From Tetragenococcus solitarius NBRC 100494 (lineage in GTDB: Bacteria; Bacillota; Bacilli; Lactobacillales; Enterococcaceae), in NCBI RefSeq assembly GCF_001544195.1, contig NZ_BCPY01000019.1:1-45043 (forward strand): 45,043 nucleotides of DNA, given 5' to 3'. Position 1 is the stretch's first letter. Every line of letters begins with the position of its first letter. The notes under the pieces are model-generated. The model searched no databases, was not told the DNA's origin, and saw nothing but the letters and a program-made list of their open reading frames with translations. Of the stretch, positions 27,034 to 35,585 are shown one piece after another. A program made the translations under genes and the position numbers.

Positions 27034-27119
27034 AAAAAAAACAGAGAGACTTTTATAATATTTGTCGAAAATTATTTTCAATACTTCATTTCCCACAAAC
27101 ATGATATTTTCTCTCTGTT
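27034..27119 (-). terminator. long-hairpin terminator of adcCB
   Basis: Outer stem AACAGAGAGA/TCTCTCTGTT (10 bp, 27040-27049 and 27110-27119) enclosing 60 nt. The 60 nt hold a second imperfect stem (ATATCATGTTTGT with ACAAATATTATA) and GAAAAT/ATTTTC. A T8 tract follows on the minus strand (27034-27041). It begins 8 nt after the adcB stop. Confidence 0.7.
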
Positions 27120-27127
27120 ATGATTTA

Positions 27128-27967
27128 TTATTTTTGTTCTTTTATCCGTTGCCCTCGTTGAAACAAACGATATATTTTATTGATGACATTTACCACTAAA
27201 AATAATAGAATAAATACTAAAGTAATTGTGGCTCCAGGTGGAGTGTCAATATAAAATGAACCAACTAAGCCGCTAAGCATTCCAATAAGCCCAATAAATA
27301 CACTAATTAAAATGACTGCGTTAAAACTTTTTCCTAAACGCATACTAATAGCTGCCGGCAAAACCATAATCGCTGAAATCAACAATGCGCCGGCAATGGG
27401 GATCATAATAGCAATTGCTACACCTGTCAATACATTAAACAACATAGACATCCAATGAACTGGCAGTCCATCAACATGGGCCGTTTCCTCGTCAAAAGTT
27501 AAAACATACATCGGCTTTTTAAAGAAAAGAAATAGCAACAATGCTAAAATAAATAGGACACCTAAAAAAATAACTTGTGGCTGAGTAATTGTTACAATGG
27601 AGCCAAATAAGTAGGATTGGATGCTAGCTGAAGAGTTTCCTCCAGTAATATTCATAAGCACAAGAGCAGTTGCTAGTCCACCTGCCATCAAAATAGCAAT
27701 CGAAATTTCTGAGTAACCTCGGTAAACCATCCGTAAATATTCTAGTAAAACTGCGGCAACGACCACCACAAGCATTGTGGTAAATGTTGGGTTTAAATTA
27801 AGAAAAAAGCCTAATGCTACTCCGGCTAACGATACATGAGACAGTGTATCTGCCATAAGTGATTGCCTGCGGATAACTAAAAAAACGCCCAACATCGGAG
27901 CAATTCCCGCAATAAAAATAGCAGCTAAAAAAGCTCTTCTCATGAACTCATATGAAAGCAACGCCAT
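27128..27967 (-). CDS. adcB: zinc ABC transporter permease (AdcB/ZnuB)
   Basis: 279-aa membrane permease of the ABC-3 (metal) family with about eight hydrophobic helices. Family hallmarks: [29 protein letters not shown] (EAA-like coupling region with conserved His), and a late [24 protein letters not shown] precedes the ATG. It overlaps adcC by 28 nt. The solute-binding protein (AdcA/ZnuA) is not in the window. Manganese or iron relatives exist, but the adcC partner and the Zur-like site favour zinc. Confidence 0.9.
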   Translation of the reverse strand: MALLSYEFMRRAFLAAIFIAGIAPMLGVFLVIRRQSLMADTLSHVSLAGVALGFFLNLNPTFTTMLVVVVAAVLLEYLRMVYRGYSEISIAILMAGGLATALVLMNITGGNSSASIQSYLFGSIVTITQPQVIFLGVLFILALLLFLFFKKPMYVLTFDEETAHVDGLPVHWMSMLFNVLTGVAIAIMIPIAGALLISAIMVLPAAISMRLGKSFNAVILISVFIGLIGMLSGLVGSFYIDTPPGATITLVFILLFLVVNVINKIYRLFQRGQRIKEQK

Positions 27968-28620
27968 TGAGTTCCCTCCTTTCTTACCAAATGAATTTGG
28001 CGATCAGCATATTCTTTAATATCTTCATGGTCATGGGTAATCATAAGAACGCCCTTATCATGCTTATGAGCACTATGTCGTAGTAAGCGATAAAAATTTG
28101 CGCGAGATTGTTCATCCATTCCATTTGTCGGCTCATCTAAAATAAAAAGGTCGGGATCTGTCGCAAAAACGCGGGCCAAACTAATCCGCTGTTTTTGTCC
28201 ACCTGACAACTCACCAATGCGTTTATGCCGCATTTCCCACATATCGACAGCTTCTAGCGCTTTGTGTATATGCTCATGATCTAAAGTTGTCAGACGTTTG
28301 AACCAGCGACCTTTAGGATAACGTCCGGAACCAACCAATTCATAAACCGTACTAGGAAATCCCACATTGAATGAAGCTATGAATTGCGGAATGTAACCGA
28401 TGCTAAGTTTGTTTCCTACATTATTTTTTTTAGAAATATAAACACTACCCGATTCAGGCTTTAATAAACCTAAAGTTGCTTTAACCAAGGTAGATTTGGC
28501 TGCGCCATTTTCACCCGTTAAAGTAACAAATTCGCCATTATTTACCTGATAGTTAATGTCTTCTAAAACTGGCTCTTCATCATAGTAAAAAGACAAGTTT
28601 TTCACTTCGATATAACGCAT
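27940..28620 (-). CDS. adcC: zinc ABC transporter ATP-binding protein (AdcC/ZnuC)
   Basis: 226-aa ATPase. Walker A reads GENGAAKST, with Ala where most ABC ATPases have Gly; as I recall AdcC proteins of streptococci share this, so it is probably a family trait. Other motifs: Q-loop PQFIASF, signature LSGGQKQR, Walker B LFILDEP and switch MITHDHED. The C-terminus ending [15 protein letters not shown] is AdcC-like. RBS AGGAGGA lies just before the ATG. First gene of adcCB. The regulator adcR, which precedes adcC in streptococci, is not here. Confidence 0.92.
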   Translation of the reverse strand: MRYIEVKNLSFYYDEEPVLEDINYQVNNGEFVTLTGENGAAKSTLVKATLGLLKPESGSVYISKKNNVGNKLSIGYIPQFIASFNVGFPSTVYELVGSGRYPKGRWFKRLTTLDHEHIHKALEAVDMWEMRHKRIGELSGGQKQRISLARVFATDPDLFILDEPTNGMDEQSRANFYRLLRHSAHKHDKGVLMITHDHEDIKEYADRQIHLVRKEGTQWRCFHMSS

Positions 28621-28872
28621 ATATTTTCCTCCTCTTGCAACTTAACCTTTTAATTTGACCAAACAAACCTGTGTGCGTTAAAAAGTGAAATCTATTCTCA
28701 ACATTAAACGTTTAGACGGTCCATTGTGGTAATTTCTAGCTTGCAAAACGTATCCGTTACGATTTATTGACAAAGCTAAATGTACCAAAACTTTGATTTT
28801 TCGTCAAGAAAAATAAGAATAGAAAAAAAGTTCGTCTTCCCATAAAAAAAGCTGGGTTTAACCCAGCATTTT
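28621..28872. other. 252-nt region between adcC and ispE
   Basis: Contains the adcC RBS, the AdcR-like and Zur-like sites and the ispE terminator. No gene is visible. Confidence 0.5.
28745..28765. promoter_or_regulatory. Zur-like operator upstream of adcCB
   Basis: The 21-mer starting AAAACGTATC and ending TTACGATTT matches the Bacillus Zur box (AAATCGTAAT-N-ATTACGATTT) at 16 of 20 positions and is a partial dyad. It is about 125 nt before adcC. The promoter itself is unclear. A weaker AdcR-like TTAACCTTTTAA lies at 28642-28653. Confidence 0.5.
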
Positions 28873-28874
28873 TT
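28844..28874 (-). terminator. terminator of ispE
   Basis: Stem GCTGGGTTTAACCCAGC-type dyad with A7 and T6 flanks, overlapping the ispE stop codon by 2 nt. It can act on both strands. Confidence 0.85.
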
Positions 28875-29724
28875 ATCCCAATGTTCGTACCATATAAACC
28901 TCATCGCAAAATCCTTTCACGCCATTTACAATCCGCTTGGCACGACTTTGTTTTTGGCATAACGCAAATACCGTAGGGCCACTGCCACTCATCAACGCAG
29001 TATCAGCACCATACTTCACCATACGTGTTTTAATTTGTTGGATGATTGGATGCTTAGTAATGGTCACATCCTCTAAGCTATTTCCCATATATTGTAACAT
29101 CGCCGAGTAATCTTGCCTTAAAATTGCCGCCGCCAGGTTTTTCATATCAGGGTGTGTGATACGCCTTGTATCTACTTGTTGAAAGATTTTTCTGGTTGAA
29201 ACACTTAAACGAGGTTTAACTAAAATCACCCAACAAGGCGGCATTGGTTTTAATACTTTGACAATTTCACCCTTGCCAGCAATAAAAGATGTTGTACCAT
29301 ATAAACAATAAGGGACATCTGTACCTACGTGCATGCCAATGTCAATCATCTCTTCTATAGAAAGATGAAGTCCCCACAAACGATTTAAACCACGTAAAGT
29401 AGCAGCACAATCAGTACTACCTCCTCCAAGACCTGCAGCAACGGGGATATTTTTTTTGATGGTGATTTTAATCCCTTCGTCAATGCCATAACGTTCTTTT
29501 ATGATAGCAGCTGCTTGGTAAACATTATTACGTTGATCACTTGGCAAGAAAGCCTTATTAGATTCAATAACGATTTGATTTTTGTTCAAAGGTTCAAAGC
29601 TCAAATGATCAGCCAAGTCAACGCTTGACATGACCATTTCTAATTCATGATAGCCGTCTTCTCTTTTATACAGCACATCTAAACCTAAATTGATTTTTGC
29701 CGGTGCTTTTTCAATTATTTCCAT
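28873..29724 (-). CDS. ispE: 4-diphosphocytidyl-2-C-methyl-D-erythritol kinase
   Basis: 283-aa GHMP kinase of the IspE family. KAPAKINLGLDVLYKREDGYHEL (about residues 6-28) carries the catalytic Lys/Asp region; the glycine-rich ATP loop is PVAAGLGGGSTDCAATL, and the C-terminal motif is ALMSGSGPTVFAL. The ATG at 29722-29724 has GGGTGG 5 nt upstream; a GTG three codons earlier does not. Enterococci make isoprenoids by the mevalonate route, so an isolated ispE homologue may act on another substrate, or the MEP role must be tested. It is a single gene with its own promoter and terminator. Confidence 0.88.
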   Translation of the reverse strand: MEIIEKAPAKINLGLDVLYKREDGYHELEMVMSSVDLADHLSFEPLNKNQIVIESNKAFLPSDQRNNVYQAAAIIKERYGIDEGIKITIKKNIPVAAGLGGGSTDCAATLRGLNRLWGLHLSIEEMIDIGMHVGTDVPYCLYGTTSFIAGKGEIVKVLKPMPPCWVILVKPRLSVSTRKIFQQVDTRRITHPDMKNLAAAILRQDYSAMLQYMGNSLEDVTITKHPIIQQIKTRMVKYGADTALMSGSGPTVFALCQKQSRAKRIVNGVKGFCDEVYMVRTLG

Positions 29725-29757
29725 GTTTTCCACCCATTCGAAATAGTCATGTTGTGT

Positions 29758-29786
29758 ATTTTATCATAGCAAATTTTGCTTGTATA
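29758..29786 (-). promoter_or_regulatory. ispE promoter
   Basis: Minus strand: -35 TATACA (29781-29786), 17 nt, extended -10 TGATAAAAT (-10 hexamer 29758-29763), about 33 nt before the ATG. Confidence 0.6.
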
Positions 29787-29875
29787 GACTCAGACAAAGC
29801 TTTAAAAGCAACTTCACTAAAATAAATTTCATACGGGCTGCTTCAAAGCCTAAAAAATTTACTTGGCTATTTAAA

Positions 29876-29917
29876 CAAAAAGTGTAAGAACCAGCGTCTA
29901 AACACTGACTCTTACAC
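29876..29917 (-). terminator. terminator of treP
   Basis: Stem GTGTAAGA/TCTTACAC (29882-29889 and 29910-29917) with further internal pairing (CAG/CTG, GT/AC), then a TTTTT run on the minus strand. Confidence 0.85.
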
Positions 29918-29942
29918 TAGTTTAAAGTATAATTTTTACCTT

Positions 29943-31940
29943 TTAGTTAACTTCAACTTCACCAATCTCTTCTTGAGCTGTCACCTCAGCCTTATTTTCA
30001 ATGGAAAGAGAGTTAATCTTATCCCCATTTGTAAAAACAGTTAAGACATCGGTTTGTTTTCCAGCATCTTCCACAGCCTTACGGTCCATTGTAGCAAGTT
30101 GTGTATCAAAAGTCACTTGATCATTTTCTTTTACATTAATCGTAAATGGCGTTCCTTTTAATTCCACTGTGTCTAACCCCATATGGACAAGTACCTCTGC
30201 TCCGCCAGCAGTTAAAATACCAATCGCATGTTTTGTTTCAAAGACACTAGATATTGTCCCAGCAATAGGGGAGTAGATTTTATCACTACTTGGTTTTACA
30301 GCGTAACCATCGCCCATCATTTTTTGTGAAAAAACAGGATCATCCACTGCAGTAATCTGCATTAATTGACCGGAAACAGGTGCAAATAATTTTTCTTTTG
30401 TAACTTGTGGAGCTGCAGAAGTTGTTGTGGTTTCATCTTCAGTAGAGGAAAGGTCAATATTACCTGAAGCTGCAGCGTCAGCAGCTATAGCCGCTTCTGG
30501 TTCTTCACGATCTTCTTTATTGAAAATTCCCCGTTTTCTAAAGAAAACTGTTAAAAGGAAAGGAATAACAATTGCAATAACCATGGCAATTGCAAAGGCC
30601 AAGTAGCCTCCACCAATTTGGCTATTGATAACTAAAATTCCTGGTAACCCTCCAACACCAATAGAATTTGCACGTACATCCATAAAGTTGTTAAACAGAC
30701 CGGCAAATCCCGAGCCTATCATCGCAGCGATAAAGGGATAAACAAATTTTAAGTTAATCCCAAACATAGCAGGCTCGGTAACACCTAGGTAACATGAGAT
30801 CATTGCTGGGATAGAAACTTGCTCTTCTTTTTTATTCCCACGGTGTAAATAAATGACAGCAAGTACAGCTGAGCCTTGAGCAATATTGGATAAAGCAATC
30901 ATAGGCCATAAGCTTGTCGTATGATCAGTTATCTCAGAAGCAATCAGTTGTAAGTCAATGGCATTTGACATGTGGTGTAAACCGGTAATGACCAGAGGTG
31001 AATAAAGTAATCCAAAGGCAAAACTAAACAACCAACTGATTGAAGATGACAACCCTGCAAAAATCACATTAGAAATAATGTTGCCTAACCACCAACCAAA
31101 TGGCCCCAAAACAACATGAGCAGCAATAATAGTAGGCAATAAAGCAAATAGAGGAACAAAAATCATCGAAACAGCTTCTGGGATATGCTTACGGAAAAAG
31201 ATTTCCAGATAAGCAAGTAAAAATCCTGCCAGCATGGCGGGAATCACTTGTCCTTGATAACCTATCATGTCAATTTGAGCAAAACCAAAATCCCATTGGG
31301 GAATATCCGCAGCAGGAGTTGAAGCTACATCGTTTGCATTAAGCAACTGGGGAGAAACCAAGGTAATACCTAGGACAATACCTAGGATTTGCGTAGTTCC
31401 CATTTTACGAGTAACACTCCAAGTAATACCTACGGGTAAAAACTGAAAGATTGCTTCACCAGGTAGCCACAAAAAATCATTGATCGCAGCCCAAAAAGTA
31501 GATCGATCAACAATGGTAGCTCCGCCAAAGTCTACTCCTTCTAAAATATTACGAAAACCTAAAATTAGACCCCCAACAATAATTGCTGGAATAATCGGCG
31601 CAAAAATTTCAGCTAAAGCACCTACAGCTCTTTGTAATGGATTCTGTTTCTTCTGTGCTACTGACTTTACATCTTCTTGCGAAGTGCCCTCTATTCCCGA
31701 AATTTCTTTAAATTCATTGTAAAAAGTAGCTACATCATTTCCTATAATCACTTGAAATTGACCGGCATTTGTAAACATCCCTTTTACACTAGGGATGTCA
31801 TCAATTGCTTCTTGATCGGCTTTATCTGGGTCATTTAAGACAAAGCGCATCCTAGTTGCACAATGGGTTACAGCTTTGATATTTTCTTTGCCGCCAACTT
31901 CTTTTAACAGACGTTCAGCATCGTTTTGATACTTGCCCAT
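29943..31940 (-). CDS. treP: PTS transporter EIIBCA, trehalose-type (beta-glucoside family)
   Basis: 665-aa membrane phosphotransferase that imports a disaccharide as its 6-phosphate. EIIB domain at residues 1-90 with phospho-Cys C27 in AVTHCATRMRF; EIIC domain about 105-475 with roughly ten hydrophobic helices; an Ala/Ser/Thr/Glu linker (about 485-515); EIIA domain to the end with phospho-His H586 in HMGLDTVEL. All three domains are fused, so no separate EIIA is needed. RBS GAGGAGG lies before the ATG. Trehalose is inferred from the divergent trehalose-6-phosphate phosphorylase, pgmB and treR; the same arrangement is known in Lactococcus. Control by TreR and a cre site is visible in its promoter. 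Confidence 0.92.
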   Translation of the reverse strand: MGKYQNDAERLLKEVGGKENIKAVTHCATRMRFVLNDPDKADQEAIDDIPSVKGMFTNAGQFQVIIGNDVATFYNEFKEISGIEGTSQEDVKSVAQKKQNPLQRAVGALAEIFAPIIPAIIVGGLILGFRNILEGVDFGGATIVDRSTFWAAINDFLWLPGEAIFQFLPVGITWSVTRKMGTTQILGIVLGITLVSPQLLNANDVASTPAADIPQWDFGFAQIDMIGYQGQVIPAMLAGFLLAYLEIFFRKHIPEAVSMIFVPLFALLPTIIAAHVVLGPFGWWLGNIISNVIFAGLSSSISWLFSFAFGLLYSPLVITGLHHMSNAIDLQLIASEITDHTTSLWPMIALSNIAQGSAVLAVIYLHRGNKKEEQVSIPAMISCYLGVTEPAMFGINLKFVYPFIAAMIGSGFAGLFNNFMDVRANSIGVGGLPGILVINSQIGGGYLAFAIAMVIAIVIPFLLTVFFRKRGIFNKEDREEPEAAIAADAAASGNIDLSSTEDETTTTSAAPQVTKEKLFAPVSGQLMQITAVDDPVFSQKMMGDGYAVKPSSDKIYSPIAGTISSVFETKHAIGILTAGGAEVLVHMGLDTVELKGTPFTINVKENDQVTFDTQLATMDRKAVEDAGKQTDVLTVFTNGDKINSLSIENKAEVTAQEEIGEVEVN

Positions 31941-31963
31941 AACGGTTTCCTCCTCAGCAAAAA

Positions 31964-32029
31964 TTGTATATACATGTATAATTACAAATTAATCATACCT
32001 TGAGTCTTTTTATATTGCAAGCGTTTTAT
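31964..32029 (-). promoter_or_regulatory. treP promoter with TreR operator and cre site
   Basis: Minus strand: -35 TTGCAA (32015-32020), 17 nt, -10 TATGAT (31992-31997). The operator CATGTATATACAA (31964-31976) lies just downstream of the start point. A cre-like ATAAAACGCTTGCA (32016-32029) fits TGWAARCGYTWNCW at 12 of 14 positions and overlaps the -35, the usual position for CcpA repression. Confidence 0.75.
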
Positions 32030-32163
32030 GACTTTTATTTTATAATACTTTTGTTTTTAAAAGAAATTTTTTTCCGGAAATACAGCTTTTGTTTGTTTTA
32101 TAGGTTATTTTTGTGAAAAAGTTTTTCTACTTTTAAAGAAGAAGAAAAACTCACTTTTTATCA

Positions 32164-32212
32164 TTGTAATAGCTTACATTATTCGTTATAATTAATTTGC
32201 ATGTATAGACAA
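32164..32212 (+). promoter_or_regulatory. trePP promoter with TreR operator
   Basis: -35 TTGTAA (32164-32169), 17 nt, -10 TATAAT (32187-32192). Eight nt later comes CATGTATAGACAA (32200-32212), which differs from the treP operator in one base (KACAA). The RBS TTAGGAGG follows. Confidence 0.8.
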
Positions 32213-32228
32213 GTTAGGAGGCAGATTC

Positions 32229-34880
32229 ATGAACCTTATTCATGTTAAAACAGGAGACGAGTGGATAGTCAATTGGCCAGACGGTACCATTCAAAAGCTA
32301 TCAACACCTTTGAAAAAGCGAATAAAGCAATTAAAAGAACGTATGGTTGACCAAACAATTGAAGGAGGCACAATAGACAAAGAAATACTCTTTGAACAAG
32401 ATGGACAGACTCATGAGTTAACACAGTGGCTGATTGAAGAGACAAACCTTCCTTTTGTTTGCGGACAGCCTGAAGATTTTGAAAAAAAAGCAGCACAAAT
32501 TCCTTGGCAACTCACTTACTATGGGTATACGCCGGGGAAAAATGAGTACGCTAAAGAATCTTTGCTCACTATAGGAAACGGCTTTATCGGATTACGTGGT
32601 ACGACCCCCGAGATGGAAATTAGCGACAGTCATTATCCTGCGCTTTACTTAGCAGGCCTTTATAATAAAGTAGGCTCTCAAGTTGCCGACAAAATAATTT
32701 ATAATGAAGATTTTGTCAATGCTCCAAATTTACAAAAGATGTATTTGGTTATTGATGGAAAACGTGTTGATATCGAACATAATCAAATTTTATATATGAA
32801 ACGCCAACTTGATTTACAAACTGGCTTGCTTTCTTCGTGGGTTACGCTTCGCTTAGATGATGGCAAAAAAATTGCAATCGAAGCAAAAAAAGTGGCAAGT
32901 ATGAAAAACGTCCATCAATATGCAATAAGTTATACATTTACTCCACTTAATTTTACAGGTCAAGTAATTTTTGTCTCAGAAGCTGATGGTACAGTTTACA
33001 ATTATAACGTTGAACGTTATCGCAGTTTGACAAACGAACATTTACAAGTGACTGAGCTAGAAGCAGAAAAAGAAATTGTATCTCTTACAGCACAAACAAA
33101 TGCTTCAAATATCACTATTGCTCAACAAGCAAAACTACGCAGCACCCAACGTTCTTTGTCTGATTTAACAGTTGAACAAGAGCCCAATAAAATTGTCCAA
33201 AAAGTTCCATTAAATGTAGAAGAGCAAGTGTCTTATACATTTGAAAAAACAGTGTTCGTTCAAAAATATAAAAAAGAAAGTGAGTCTTCTGTTACCAATT
33301 TACGAAGTTTACAGTTTCCGACTTTTACTGAATGCTTGCAGCAATCTAGTGAACAGTGGACCGATTTATGGAAAAAAGCTGGTATTAAAATTACCGGAGA
33401 TTTAATGTCGCAAAAATTGTTGAATTTGCATACCTATCACCTTTTAGTATCAGCCTCCCCTATGGGAAACAGTGATTTAGACGCTTCTGTTGCTGCCCGT
33501 GGATTACATGGAGAAGCCTATCGTGGGCATATTTTTTGGGATGAATTGTTTATTTTCCCTTTTTACATCCTTCATTTTCCAAAGACTGTTAAGCAATTGT
33601 TGATGTATCGTTATAATCGTTTAAAAATGGCAAAAAAAGAGGCCAAAGAAGCTGGATATAAAGGAGCTATGTTTCCTTGGCAGTCTAGTTTAGATGGTTC
33701 CGAGCAGTCACAAGAACTACACTTAAATCCAATAAATAAAACTTGGAAAAAAGACAACAGTCGATTACAGCGTCATATTTCTTTAGCGATTGCCTACAAT
33801 ATTTGGCTATATTGGCATAACACTCATGATTTTTCTTTTATGAAAAACTATGGGTTAGAGATGCTTTTAGAAATTGCACACTTTTGGGAAAGTGCAGCTG
33901 TTTACGATAAAAATACTAAGCGTTATAATATTAACCATGTAATGGGACCTGATGAATTTCATGAAAGCTATCCTCAAGCTAAAGAAGGTGGCTTAACAAA
34001 CAATGCATACACAAATATGATGGTTGTGTGGTTATTTGAAGAAATCATGCGAATTAAAAACGAATTTTCTACCATCGATTTTTCTACAATCCAAGAAAAA
34101 ACTGGTGTTAATAATCAAATACTAGAAAAAATGAAAGATATCATGCACCACTTATCTTTAGAAATTGATCAACAAGGAATCATAGCACAGTTTGATGGTT
34201 ACTTTGAATTAAAAGATTTAGATTGGCAGTATTATAAAGAAAAATATGGTAATATCTATCGGATGGATCGTATTTTAAACGCTGAAGGAAAATCGGCTGA
34301 TGATTACAAGGTAGCTAAACAAGCTGACAGCCTGATGATATTTTATAATTTTTCCAAAGAGCAAGTAGCAGCTATATTAGATGAATTAAACTATCAGGTA
34401 CCAGACGATTACGTACGAAAAAACCTTAATTATTACTTAGCACGAACTTCTCACGGTTCCACCTTATCTAGAGTTGTACATGCTCAGCTGGCTGCGATGG
34501 TAGACGACCAAGAATTATCATGGCAGCTATATCAAGAAGCATTATATTCAGATTATCGCGATATTCAAGGGGGAACAACCGCCGAAGGGATTCATGCTGG
34601 GGTAATGGCAGCAACATTATATATTCCACTGACTACTTTTGCCGGCTTAGACATTCGAAAAGATATCATTAGTTTTGAACCAAACTTGCCACAAGCTTGG
34701 GAAAACATACAATTTACTATGACAATTCGTGATATAGAGTTTAAGGTTTTTGTTTCACATGAAACAATCGCAATTACTCCTACACAAACAACTTATATTG
34801 AAATTAATCATAAAAAAATTGAACTAATTGCCCACAAACAGACGACTATTACTTACAAACAAGAGGAGGAAAAACATTGA
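32229..34880 (+). CDS. trePP: GH65 phosphorylase, probably trehalose-6-phosphate phosphorylase
   Basis: 883-aa inverting glycoside phosphorylase. The GH65 core starts near residue 92 (WQLTYYGYTPGKNEYAKESLLTIGNGFIGLRGT). The catalytic acid is E576 in MGPDEFHESYP, and the phosphate region SHGSTLSRVVHA lies about 730. Typical GH65 maltose or trehalose phosphorylases are about 750-790 aa. This one carries about 90 extra N-terminal residues (MNLIHVKTGDEWIVNWPDG...) that I cannot assign. Neighbours PTS, beta-phosphoglucomutase and treR point to trehalose-6-P + Pi giving glucose-6-P + beta-glucose-1-P. A maltose- or other disaccharide-phosphate substrate is possible. Its stop overlaps the pgmB start by 4 nt. 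Confidence 0.88.
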   Translation: MNLIHVKTGDEWIVNWPDGTIQKLSTPLKKRIKQLKERMVDQTIEGGTIDKEILFEQDGQTHELTQWLIEETNLPFVCGQPEDFEKKAAQIPWQLTYYGYTPGKNEYAKESLLTIGNGFIGLRGTTPEMEISDSHYPALYLAGLYNKVGSQVADKIIYNEDFVNAPNLQKMYLVIDGKRVDIEHNQILYMKRQLDLQTGLLSSWVTLRLDDGKKIAIEAKKVASMKNVHQYAISYTFTPLNFTGQVIFVSEADGTVYNYNVERYRSLTNEHLQVTELEAEKEIVSLTAQTNASNITIAQQAKLRSTQRSLSDLTVEQEPNKIVQKVPLNVEEQVSYTFEKTVFVQKYKKESESSVTNLRSLQFPTFTECLQQSSEQWTDLWKKAGIKITGDLMSQKLLNLHTYHLLVSASPMGNSDLDASVAARGLHGEAYRGHIFWDELFIFPFYILHFPKTVKQLLMYRYNRLKMAKKEAKEAGYKGAMFPWQSSLDGSEQSQELHLNPINKTWKKDNSRLQRHISLAIAYNIWLYWHNTHDFSFMKNYGLEMLLEIAHFWESAAVYDKNTKRYNINHVMGPDEFHESYPQAKEGGLTNNAYTNMMVVWLFEEIMRIKNEFSTIDFSTIQEKTGVNNQILEKMKDIMHHLSLEIDQQGIIAQFDGYFELKDLDWQYYKEKYGNIYRMDRILNAEGKSADDYKVAKQADSLMIFYNFSKEQVAAILDELNYQVPDDYVRKNLNYYLARTSHGSTLSRVVHAQLAAMVDDQELSWQLYQEALYSDYRDIQGGTTAEGIHAGVMAATLYIPLTTFAGLDIRKDIISFEPNLPQAWENIQFTMTIRDIEFKVFVSHETIAITPTQTTYIEINHKKIELIAHKQTTITYKQEEEKH

Positions 34881-35527
34881 AAAAAGGATTTGTATTTGAC
34901 CTAGACGGTGTAATTACTGATACTGCCAAACTACATTTTATCGCTTGGAAAGATTTGGCTGCCATGTTAGACATCGAAATTGATCTAACCTTCAATGAAC
35001 AACTTAAAGGTGTAGGTCGCATGGATTCTTTAGAAAGAATTCTAGTCTATGGCGGAAAAGAAAAAGATTTTTCTCTTGCTCAAAAAGAAACTCTAGCAGA
35101 AGAAAAAAATAAGCATTATGTAGAGCTATTGCAGGATTTAACACCACAAGATTTATTGCCAGGATTCAAAACGTTTTTAGACTCTGCTAAAAAGAAACAG
35201 GTTCCTTGTGCTGTTGCTTCAGCTTCCAAAAATGCTCCCTTTATTTTAAAAAAATTGGAAATTTTTGATGAATTCGATGCAATTGTTGATCCGGCTACCC
35301 TAACAAAGGGCAAACCTGATCCAGAAATTTTTATCCGTGCTGCTCAGGCAATTCATATTACTCCAGAAGAAGCTGTAGGATTTGAAGACGCACAAGCTGG
35401 CATTGAAGGTATAAAGGCTTGTGGAATGTTTGCGGTAGGGGTTGAAACTACTGAGCCTTTGTACCAAGCAGACCTACGCGTAAAAAGACTAGATGAACTT
35501 AGCGTTGATTCATTACTACAAAAATAG
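34877..35527 (+). CDS. pgmB: beta-phosphoglucomutase
   Basis: 216-aa HAD enzyme converting beta-glucose-1-P to glucose-6-P, the essential follow-up to an inverting phosphorylase. Nucleophile and acid/base Asp in FDLDGVITDT (residues 7-16), hinge/substrate motif LKGVGRMDSLERIL, ASASKNAP (motif II), Lys in LTKGKPDPEIF, and EDAQAGIEGIKACGM (motif IV). It begins with TTG overlapping the trePP stop (TTGA), so translation is coupled; GAGGA is just upstream. Confidence 0.94.
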   Translation: MKKGFVFDLDGVITDTAKLHFIAWKDLAAMLDIEIDLTFNEQLKGVGRMDSLERILVYGGKEKDFSLAQKETLAEEKNKHYVELLQDLTPQDLLPGFKTFLDSAKKKQVPCAVASASKNAPFILKKLEIFDEFDAIVDPATLTKGKPDPEIFIRAAQAIHITPEEAVGFEDAQAGIEGIKACGMFAVGVETTEPLYQADLRVKRLDELSVDSLLQK

Positions 35528-35531
35528 CAAA

Positions 35532-35560
35532 TTGCTTTTCCTTTTTCGTATAGCTATAAT
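35532..35560 (+). promoter_or_regulatory. treR promoter
   Basis: -35 TTGCTT (35532-35537), 17 nt, -10 TATAAT (35555-35560), giving treR its own transcription just after pgmB. No operator copy is seen here. Confidence 0.6.
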
Positions 35561-35585
35561 AAACAAAAAAGGAGGCAATGCTTCG

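Noticed and set aside
27940-28620. Walker A of AdcC reads GAAKST instead of GxGKST
   Set aside because: From memory of streptococcal AdcC proteins this Ala is a family trait, so I do not treat it as a defect.
28642-28653. TTAACCTTTTAA as an AdcR operator
   Set aside because: The centre of the AdcR consensus (GTTAA half) is not matched and no adcR is nearby; the Zur-like site is stronger.
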